From contig DASTBT010000013.1 of the NCBI GenBank assembly GCA_035711865.1, positions 1 through 12,382 on the forward strand: 12,382 nt of DNA, in the 5' to 3' direction. Origin of the DNA: JAOUEA01 sp035711865. GTDB lineage: Bacteria; Actinomycetota; UBA4738; HRBIN12. Every line of letters begins with the position of its first letter. The stretch's first letter is position 1. The notes beneath the pieces are model-generated. The model was given only the letters and a program-made list of their open reading frames with translations, was not told the DNA's origin and did not search any database. The position numbers and the translations under genes are program-made. This document shows positions 7,555 through 12,382 of this stretch, piece by piece.

Positions 7555-8169
7555 CTAGGGCACGGAGTCTAGACCGGGTGTGGAAAACGCGCGAGCGGGT
7601 CGGACCGCGGCGCCGGTCCCGAGATGCTCCGGCACCGACAGATCGTCGAGGTCCACGTCGAACGTTCCGACCTCGGCGCCGGTGGCGATGTCGACGACCC
7701 GCACCTCGAACGCACGCCCCAGTCCCGACGGCGCCGCGACCACGAAGTCGGCGACCCTCGTGCGCTGAGCGCTCTCGTCCACGACGCCCGGAACGAACGT
7801 GTGTCCGGGGCGCGGCTCCAACTGCGAGGGAAGCGTGGTCGCCAACGTCCACCGGTCGGCGCTGGCCCCCTCCTCCGCGATCACGAGGATCCGCAGACCG
7901 ACCCGCCCGTCGTCGATCGGACGCACCTCGAGCACGGCGACGTCGAGGTCGCCGACCTCGAACCAGGCTTCCCGTCGGTTCAGGACCGGCTCCTCGAGGA
8001 ATCGCTCGACCAGGCTCGAACCCACGGCTCGACGTTCCTCACGGAGGAAGACGACCCCGGCGACGGTCCCCACCGAGGCCGCGAGGATCGCGAACGCCGC
8101 GATCGCGAGCATCACACCGGCGTACGGAGGGAACCGGGACGCTGTCCCCCGCGGCGCCTCGGCTACCAC
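7555..8169 (-). CDS. Single-pass membrane protein with extracytoplasmic domain, family not recognised
   Basis: The product has 204 residues. Seen: a short N-terminal tail, one strong hydrophobic helix at about 18-42 (YAGVMLAIAAF onward), then a basic patch and an outer region of about 150 residues rich in alternating Val/Asp segments (EVGDLDVAVLEVRP, FEVRVVDIATG), suggesting a beta-sandwich. There are no Cys residues and no catalytic motif I recognise. The start is GTG at 8169: GGGGGA sits four bases upstream, and the codon overlaps the previous gene's TAG (8163-8165) by 7 nt, indicating translational coupling. Starting at the Met inside the helix would destroy the membrane segment. The coxS start follows 59 nt after its stop. 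It probably acts with its upstream partner at the cell surface; no function is assigned. Confidence 0.7.
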   Translation of the reverse strand: MVAEAPRGTASRFPPYAGVMLAIAAFAILAASVGTVAGVVFLREERRAVGSSLVERFLEEPVLNRREAWFEVGDLDVAVLEVRPIDDGRVGLRILVIAEEGASADRWTLATTLPSQLEPRPGHTFVPGVVDESAQRTRVADFVVAAPSGLGRAFEVRVVDIATGAEVGTFDVDLDDLSVPEHLGTGAAVRPARAFSTPGLDSVP

Positions 8170-8762
8170 GACGTCCCCCGCGCGGCGAGAGCATCCTCGC
8201 CCGTGCACGACCGGCCGAAGCCGTAGGTCGCCCCCTCACCCGGGGAGTAGCGCAGCAGGTAGCAGGCGCCGGACGCACCGGTGACCGCGGCTCCCCAGGC
8301 GGCTCGCCTCGAGGCGACGCTGACGACGCCGGGACCCTCGGCCGGGCCGTCGACGAAGACGAGCCGGTCCACGATCGACGACAGCTGCCCCGGCCCCGCG
8401 TCGAGGAACGTCGCCCGCCCCTTCGCGGCCCGCCGGGCCGCCTGGAGCGCCGAGCGGGCGTCGGCGCGCGCTTCCGCGTCGATCGCCAGCTCGTCGGCGA
8501 CCTGGGTCACATCGTCGAGCGTGTCGTCGCCCGACATCGTGCCGACGATCGATGACGCCGACCCGGCGCTCTCGGCGAGTTCGAGGCTCCGGCGCTCGCT
8601 CTCGATCACCCACCGGGAGAACGACACGAGGCCGGACAGCACGAGACACGCCGTCACTGCGAGCGCGATCGCTCGCACGTTCACGCGGCGCCACGGCGGC
8701 ACGGGAGCCGCCCGGAAGTCGAATGCTCGATCCATCCCCACGTCCCGGTCGAGGCCGAACAC
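8163..8762 (-). CDS. Membrane-anchored protein with type IV pilin-like outer domain
   Basis: The product has 199 residues. A TM helix spans about 29-48 after a basic cytosolic tail, then comes an amphipathic Ala/Glu/Arg helix (about 84-114, DARSALQAARRAAKG). The C-terminal part has GPGVVSVAS (144-151), ASGACYLLRY (163-172), TYGFGRSC (179-186) and ends LAARGTSW. From memory this tail resembles the globular end of actinobacterial type IV pilins, where two Cys (here 167 and 186) form a disulfide and the protein ends near AxxxSW. The N-terminus lacks the prepilin GFTLIE-type cleavage motif, so it should be a fixed membrane protein, not a processed pilin. Start GTG at 8762 has AGGAC just upstream; ATG at 8735 (MDRAFDF) is the alternative. 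It heads the minus-strand block, divergent from xdhC. The pilin relationship is inference. Confidence 0.62.
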   Translation of the reverse strand: MFGLDRDVGMDRAFDFRAAPVPPWRRVNVRAIALAVTACLVLSGLVSFSRWVIESERRSLELAESAGSASSIVGTMSGDDTLDDVTQVADELAIDAEARADARSALQAARRAAKGRATFLDAGPGQLSSIVDRLVFVDGPAEGPGVVSVASRRAAWGAAVTGASGACYLLRYSPGEGATYGFGRSCTGEDALAARGTSW

Positions 8763-8858
8763 ATGTCCTATCGGCGGCGAGAAGCCCGAGGTGAAGACCC
8801 GCAGCTCGGGAGCCGTTCGGCGGTCGCCGCTTCATGTCCGGTGTGCGACCATCGAGTC
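8763..8858. promoter_or_regulatory. Divergent promoter region between the left block and xdhC, with nested inverted repeats
   Basis: These 96 bases separate two divergent starts. Toward the left block, TTCACC (8795-8790) and GATAGG (8772-8767) are spaced 17 bp, a weak sigma-70-like pair placing transcription close to the GTG at 8762. Toward xdhC, GACCAT (8847-8852) lies six bases before the GTG at 8859, a plausible leaderless -10. Nested inverted repeats lie between: GCGGCGA/TCGCCGC (8774-8780 and 8824-8830) outside, CCCGAG/CTCGGG (8785-8790 and 8805-8810) inside. The heptamer CATGTCC occurs at 8762-8768 and 8833-8839, near both starts. All elements are short and could be chance. Confidence 0.35.
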
Positions 8859-9992
8859 GTGAGCGAGATCACCGACGTCCTGCAGGCCATCGAGTCACTG
8901 TCGGCCAAGGGCGAACGTATGGCGCTCGCCACGATCGTCGCGGTGCGCGGATCGACCTATCGGCGTCCCGGCGCCCGCTTGCTGGTGCCCGAGGACGGGG
9001 CCCCGATCGGCAACATCAGCGGCGGCTGTCTCGAGGGCGACGTGGCCGACATGGCGCGGGTCGTGATGGACGAGGGCACCGCTCGCCTCGCCGGCTGGGA
9101 CCTCACTGCCGACGACGATGCAGCCTGGGGCCTGGGCCTGGGCTGCAACGGGGCGATCGAGGTCTTCATCGAGCCGGCCGAGCAAGCCGCCGAGGTCGCG
9201 CACGCCCTCAGGTCGGCGCTCGACGAGGAGCGCCCCATCAGCGTGGTGACCGTGCTCGAGAGCGAGGACGACGCCGTCGCGCCGGGCGCACGAATCGTGG
9301 TCCGGCCGCAGGGAGACCCCGAGGGCACGCTCGGGCTTCCGGTCGTCGACGCGGAGGCGATCGCGTCGGCCCGTGAGCTGCTCGAAGCCGAGCGGTCCGA
9401 GGTCCGGACGTTCGAGCACGGCGTGCGGGCGTTCGTCGAGGTGCTCGAGCCGCCGCTGCGCCTGCTCGTCTGCGGCGCGGGCCACGACGCGATCCCGCTC
9501 GTGCGCGCCGCGCGCGGCATCGGCTGGAGCCCGATCGTCGTCGACGACCGGCCGGGGTTCCTGAACCACGAGCGGTTCCCCGGGGCGGCGGGATTCGTAC
9601 ACGTCGAGGCCCCCGAGCACGTCGCGAAGACCGCAACGATCGACGGGCGCACGCACGTCGTCGTGATGACGCACAACTTCCTGCGCGACAAGGAGTACCT
9701 GCGGTCGCTGCTCGACTCCGAGGCCGGCTACATCGGCATGCTCGGGCCGTCGGCGCGCACCCAGCGGCTGCTGATGGAGCTGGCCGAGGAGGGCGTCGAC
9801 ATCACCGACGCCGACCGCGACCGCATCCACGGTCCGGCGGGGCTCGACCTCGGAGCCGAAGGGCCCGAGGAGATCGCGCACGCCATCGTGGCCGAGATCG
9901 TCGCCGCGAGGCACGACCGCAAGGGGGGCTTCCTCAAGGAACGGCCCGGCCCGATCCACGACCGGCCGATCCCCGGCACCGAGGCGCGCTGA
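8859..9992 (+). CDS. xdhC: XdhC/CoxF-family molybdenum cofactor insertion factor
   Basis: The product has 377 residues. XdhC-family proteins bind molybdenum cofactor, promote or protect its sulfurated form and hand it to xanthine dehydrogenase-family apoenzymes; they are not part of the final enzyme. Seen: the N-terminal XdhC/CoxI domain with RGSTYRRPGAR (30-40) and the invariant NISGGCLEGDV (52-62, Cys57), and the C-terminal Rossmann domain with LLVCGAGHDAIP (202-213), VVMTHNFLRDK (268-278), YIGMLGPSART (291-301) and HGPAGLDLGAEGPEEIA (324-340). Both family domains are present and full length. GTG at 8859 is preferred because it opens directly onto the family N-terminus (SEITDVLQAI). The frame is open back to 8763, but that extra sequence is the intergenic region. 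It lies between the two cox clusters and could serve either. Confidence 0.93.
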   Translation: MSEITDVLQAIESLSAKGERMALATIVAVRGSTYRRPGARLLVPEDGAPIGNISGGCLEGDVADMARVVMDEGTARLAGWDLTADDDAAWGLGLGCNGAIEVFIEPAEQAAEVAHALRSALDEERPISVVTVLESEDDAVAPGARIVVRPQGDPEGTLGLPVVDAEAIASARELLEAERSEVRTFEHGVRAFVEVLEPPLRLLVCGAGHDAIPLVRAARGIGWSPIVVDDRPGFLNHERFPGAAGFVHVEAPEHVAKTATIDGRTHVVVMTHNFLRDKEYLRSLLDSEAGYIGMLGPSARTQRLLMELAEEGVDITDADRDRIHGPAGLDLGAEGPEEIAHAIVAEIVAARHDRKGGFLKERPGPIHDRPIPGTEAR

Positions 9993-9995
9993 ACC

Positions 9996-10029
9996 CGGTC
10001 AGCCCGTCGGCGCGGGAGCGGGCTGACCG
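9996..10029. terminator. Perfect 11-bp inverted repeat at the xdhC/usp convergent junction
   Basis: Arms 9996-10006 (CGGTCAGCCCG) and 10019-10029 (CGGGCTGACCG) match perfectly around a 12-base loop. The repeat begins just after the xdhC stop and covers the last ten codons and stop of the convergent usp gene, so either transcript would fold into a strong hairpin near its 3' end. No T-run follows on either strand, so it is not a classical intrinsic terminator. A bidirectional terminator or 3'-end stabiliser is likely. Confidence 0.5.
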
Positions 10030-10424
10030 ATCACGTGGATCACGCGCAGTCCGGTCGTGCCCTCGAGCCGGCGGACGACGTTCCGCTTGAGCCATCGCGA
10101 TCGACCCGGCGGGAGCGTGGACAGCACGATCGCGTCGAACCGCTCCCCGCGCAGCAGGATGTCCTGCACCGCTTCCACCGGATGCTCGTCGCCGACCTCG
10201 CCGGTGACCTCGAGCCCCTCGGTCGAGAGCGCGGCGGCCGCGGCGTCGAGGCGCAACCGCGCCGTGTGCCTGGCCTCGGCCTCGGTCCAAGCGTGATCTT
10301 TCGGCGGCGTCGCCGGCACGACGACGTGGAACGAGCACGGACCCCGATCGCGCAGATCGCGCAGGGCCGACAGCAGATGCCCGCCGGCGAGGGTCTGGTT
10401 CGCGACGACCAGATAACGTCGCAT
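9999..10424 (-). CDS. Universal stress protein (UspA)-like single-domain protein
   Basis: This 141-residue protein has a UspA-like alpha/beta fold. Seen: an initial beta strand YLVVANQTLAG (4-14), a second strand FHVVVPATP (32-40), a long helix with many Ala/Arg (48-68), the strand VTGEVGDEHP (73-82) and the C-terminal signature FDAIVLSTLPPGRSRWLKRNVVRRL (from 96), which resembles the nucleotide-binding loop and last helix of actinobacterial Usp-type proteins. The strict G-2x-G-9x-G(S/T) loop is degenerate, so ATP binding is uncertain. The start at 10424 is very secure: GGGAGGTGATC, an almost perfect anti-16S complement, ends two bases before the ATG. It is convergent with xdhC (6 bp between stops) and divergent from the form I coxM. 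A sensor role in the cox region is possible but unproven. Confidence 0.75.
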   Translation of the reverse strand: MRRYLVVANQTLAGGHLLSALRDLRDRGPCSFHVVVPATPPKDHAWTEAEARHTARLRLDAAAAALSTEGLEVTGEVGDEHPVEAVQDILLRGERFDAIVLSTLPPGRSRWLKRNVVRRLEGTTGLRVIHVIGQPAPAPTG

Positions 10425-10519
10425 CGATCACCTCCCGGTGCCACGGTCGATCGTGCGCCCCGGGCCCACTCCGGTCAAGCCGATGCCGGGCCACGGCGTG
10501 CGCACGGAACGAAAACGGG

Positions 10520-10548
10520 TTGCCTGATCTCGCCAGTCATGCGATAAG
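10520..10548 (+). promoter_or_regulatory. Candidate sigma-70-type promoter for the form I cox operon
   Basis: TTGCCT (10520-10525) and GATAAG (10543-10548) each match four of six consensus positions and are separated by exactly 17 bp. This is the most A/T-containing part of the 179-bp intergenic region. The predicted start near 10555 would leave a leader of about 50 nt before the coxM ATG at 10604. Confidence 0.4.
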
Positions 10549-10552
10549 GGAA

Positions 10553-10579
10553 CGCTGCCGCCGGTTGGCGGCGACAGCG
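10553..10579 (+). promoter_or_regulatory. Leader hairpin upstream of form I coxM
   Basis: CGCTG-CCGCC (10553-10562) can pair with GGCGG (10567-10571) and CAGCG (10575-10579), leaving a GGTT loop and a 3-nt bulge (CGA). It would lie in the 5' leader, ending 12 bases before the Shine-Dalgarno GGGGGA (10592-10597). There is no T-run, so it is not an attenuator of the simple intrinsic type. A stability or translational-control role is possible. Confidence 0.3.
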
Positions 10580-10603
10580 GCCATCGGATCGGGGGACGTC
10601 TGC

Positions 10604-11473
10604 ATGTTGCCTTCCAGCTTCGAGTACCACCGGCCGACCACGATCGACGAGGCGCTCGACCTGCTCGCATCGTTGGGTGATGACGCGAAGGTGCTGGCCG
10701 GCGGCCAGAGCCTGATCCCGATGATGAAGCTCCGCTTCGCCGCTCCCGCGCACCTCGTCGACATCAATCGCATCGAGGGTCTCGATGCGATCGAAGAGGT
10801 CGGCGACGAGCTGCACATCGGCGCGCTTGTGCGCCACAACCAGCTGGCCCGATCGGACCTGATCAACTCGAAGTACCACATGATCGCGGCCGCAGCGCCG
10901 CAGATCGCCGACCCGCTCGTGCGCAACCTCGGCACGATCGGCGGCTCGCTCACCCACTGTGACCCCAGCGGCGACCTCGGGGCGGTGATGCTCGCCGCCG
11001 ACGCCCGCGTGACGCTCAGGAGCAAGGACGGCGAGCGCGAGATGGCCATCGCCGACTTCCTCGCCGACACGTTCCAGGCGGCGATCGAGCCGAACGAGCT
11101 GCTCACCGCGGTCAAGCTGACCTCGCCGACCGGCAGCTACGGCGGCACCTACCTGAAGCTCGAGCGCAAGATCGGCGACTACGCCACCGTGGCCGTCGCG
11201 ACACGTCTGTCGATGTCGAACGGCACGATCGGTGGCGCGGGCATCGGCCTCACGAGCGTCGGACTCACGAACATCAAGGCCACCGACGCCGAGACAGCCC
11301 TCTCCGGGCAGGCGCCGAGCCCCGAGCTGTTCGCCGAGGCCGGGCGGCTCGCCGCCGCGGCATCGAGCCCGGTGAGCGACGTGCGCGGCAGCGACGCGTA
11401 CAAGCGCCACATGGTCGAGGTGTACGTCAGGCGCGGACTGACCCTGGCCGCCGAGATGGCCGGCGCGGCCTGA
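10604..11473 (+). CDS. coxM: Form I CO dehydrogenase FAD subunit (medium)
   Basis: The product has 289 residues and begins MLPSSFEYHRP, very like known form I CoxM proteins. Seen: FAD signatures LAGGQSLIPMMK (31-42) and TIGGSLTHCDPSGD (111-124), the KLERKIGDYATVAVA segment (185-199) that precedes the C-terminal domain in form I CoxM, and the closing YKRHMVEVYVRRGL (266-279). It takes electrons from the CoxS clusters and passes them to the respiratory chain. ATG at 10604 is chosen because GGGGGA lies seven bases upstream and the family N-terminus begins there. The frame remains open to 10520, but that segment holds the putative promoter and leader. coxS follows after 19 nt. The M-S-L order matches canonical CO dehydrogenase operons. 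Confidence 0.94.
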   Translation: MLPSSFEYHRPTTIDEALDLLASLGDDAKVLAGGQSLIPMMKLRFAAPAHLVDINRIEGLDAIEEVGDELHIGALVRHNQLARSDLINSKYHMIAAAAPQIADPLVRNLGTIGGSLTHCDPSGDLGAVMLAADARVTLRSKDGEREMAIADFLADTFQAAIEPNELLTAVKLTSPTGSYGGTYLKLERKIGDYATVAVATRLSMSNGTIGGAGIGLTSVGLTNIKATDAETALSGQAPSPELFAEAGRLAAAASSPVSDVRGSDAYKRHMVEVYVRRGLTLAAEMAGAA

Positions 11474-11492
11474 GACAGGGGGAAGAGCACCG

Positions 11493-11972
11493 ATGGAAGT
11501 CACGCTCACCGTCAACGGCACCGCCCACACGGTCGACGTCGAGCCGCGCGAGCTGCTCGTGCACGTGCTCCGCGAGGATCTGAGGCTGACCGGCACGCAC
11601 ATCGGGTGCGACACGACGAGCTGCGGCGCCTGCACGGTCCTGTTGGACGGAACGCCGGTGAAGTCCTGCACGATGTTCGCGGTCCAGGCGGACGGGCGCG
11701 AGGTCACGACCGTCGAGGGACTCAAGCAGGACGGCCAGCTCCACCCGATCCAGGCCGCGTTCAAGGAGGAACACGGTCTGCAGTGCGGGTTCTGCACCCC
11801 CGGGATGATGCTGACCGGCGCCGCGCTGCTGAAGGAGAACGCGTCACCCTCCGACGAGGAGGTGCGCTGGGCGATCTCGGGCAACATCTGCCGCTGCACG
11901 GGCTACATGAACATCGTGAAGGCGATCCAGACCGCGGGCCAGCAGATGGCCGCGTCGACCACCGAGAGCTGA
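11493..11972 (+). CDS. coxS: Form I CO dehydrogenase iron-sulfur subunit (small)
   Basis: The product has 159 residues. All eight cluster ligands are present: Cys39, 44, 47 and 59 for the ferredoxin-type [2Fe-2S] cluster (GCDTTSCGAC...SC) and Cys98, 101, 133 and 135 for the helical-domain cluster (QCGFC...CRC). It bridges the Mo site of CoxL and the FAD of CoxM. ATG at 11493 is preceded by AGGGGGAAGAG. It is similar throughout to the form II CoxS at 7019-7495 but differs at many positions, so the two are not a recent duplication. It sits 19 nt after coxM, and the coxL ATG follows 10 nt after its stop. Confidence 0.95.
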   Translation: MEVTLTVNGTAHTVDVEPRELLVHVLREDLRLTGTHIGCDTTSCGACTVLLDGTPVKSCTMFAVQADGREVTTVEGLKQDGQLHPIQAAFKEEHGLQCGFCTPGMMLTGAALLKENASPSDEEVRWAISGNICRCTGYMNIVKAIQTAGQQMAASTTES

Positions 11973-11982
11973 GGGGAGCGAC

Positions 11983-12382
11983 ATGGCCACTGAAGCCGAG
12001 GAGATCCGCGGCGTCGGGCACAGCGTGAAGCGGAAGGAGGACGACCGGTTCATCCAGGGCAGGGGCACCTATATCGACGACGTGAAGCTCCCGGGCATGC
12101 TCCACATGGCGATCCTCCGTAGCCCCTACGCACACGCGACGATCAACGGCATCGACACCTCGAAGGCGGCGGCGATGCCGGGGGTGATCGCCGTCGTGAC
12201 CGGCGAGCTCATGGCGCAACACAACCTCGCGTGGATGCCGACCCTGTCGTACGACACGCAGGCGGTGCTCGCGACCGACAAGGTGCGGTTCCAGGGCCAG
12301 GAGGTGGCCGCGGTCGTCGCCACGGATCCGTACGTGGCCAAGGACGCCCTCGAGCTGATCGAGGTCGACTACGACCCGCTCC
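11983..12382 (+). CDS. coxL: Form I-like CO dehydrogenase large subunit, N-terminal 133 residues, cut by window edge
   Basis: This is the open N-terminal part of the catalytic Mo-MCD subunit (full family length about 800). Seen: VKRKEDDRFIQGRGTYIDD (15-33), VKLPGMLHMAILRSPYAHA (34-52), IDTSKAAAMPGVIAVVTG (57-74), NLAWMPTL (81-88), QAVLATDKVRFQGQEVAAVVA (from 93) and LELIEVDYDPL (123-133). This order and wording, especially VDDVKLPGML, MPTL and QAVLA-KVxFQ-QEVA, is what I recall of form I CoxL and is not shared by the form II protein on the left. The deciding AYxCSFR loop lies outside the window, so form I is inferred from the N-terminus and gene order. Start: ATG at 11983, with GAGGGGAG overlapping the coxS stop. 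Confidence 0.9.
   Translation, partial: MATEAEEIRGVGHSVKRKEDDRFIQGRGTYIDDVKLPGMLHMAILRSPYAHATINGIDTSKAAAMPGVIAVVTGELMAQHNLAWMPTLSYDTQAVLATDKVRFQGQEVAAVVATDPYVAKDALELIEVDYDPL

Noticed and set aside
7496..7852. Upstream extension of the coxS frame.
   Set aside because: It overlaps the preceding membrane-protein gene in another frame and is Arg/Gly-rich. A good ribosome-binding site precedes the GTG at 7495.
8763..8858. N-terminal extension of XdhC with a CPVC motif that could suggest a metal-binding tail.
   Set aside because: Family alignment begins at SEITDVL, and the extension is the divergent intergenic region. CPVC there is most likely chance.
1..12382. Searches by eye for tRNA, rRNA, CRISPR repeats, transposase or integrase motifs, and attachment sites.
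   Set aside because: None was seen. Nearly all sequence is accounted for by the listed genes, and base composition looks uniform, so recent insertion is not supported.

Overview
The window is about two-thirds G+C, densely packed, uses GTG starts freely, and has mixed Shine-Dalgarno and apparently leaderless starts. With aerobic CO-dehydrogenase-type genes, this suggests a high-GC actinobacterium or relative, probably a soil-type organism able to scavenge CO. That is an inference; no marker gene is present. I found no tRNA, rRNA, CRISPR array or mobile element, and no gene-free stretch longer than about 180 bases.

The window holds two different molybdenum-hydroxylase (CO dehydrogenase family) gene sets pointing away from each other. 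The left block is entirely on the minus strand. In transcription order it contains: a membrane-anchored protein with a pilin-like outer domain (8762-8163); an overlapping single-pass membrane protein of unknown family (8169-7555); coxS (7495-7019), coxL (7005-4630) and coxM (4633-3812) of a form II type enzyme with active-site loop AYRGAGR; a SAM methyltransferase (3747-3025); a secreted protein of seven delta-60 repeats (2936-1581); an MscS-family channel (1517-627); and a CoxD-type MoxR AAA+ ATPase (from 589, cut by the left edge). Gaps are 13-88 nt, and two junctions overlap.

The right block is on the plus strand. xdhC (8859-9992) is convergent with a UspA-like gene (10424-9999, minus), and a perfect 11-bp inverted repeat lies at their junction. 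After a 179-bp divergent intergenic region comes coxM-coxS-coxL (10604-window end) in the canonical order of form I CO dehydrogenase. The visible 133 residues of its large subunit resemble form I CoxL, but the diagnostic Cu-binding loop lies beyond the right edge.

CoxL carries the Mo-molybdopterin cytosine dinucleotide site, CoxS two [2Fe-2S] clusters and CoxM FAD. XdhC is expected to deliver matured cofactor, and CoxD to help post-translational metal-site maturation. The simplest reading is a CO-oxidation/molybdenum-hydroxylase island where a form I and a form II enzyme share maturation factors. The envelope genes inside the left block have no established place in this pathway and are its least explained part.
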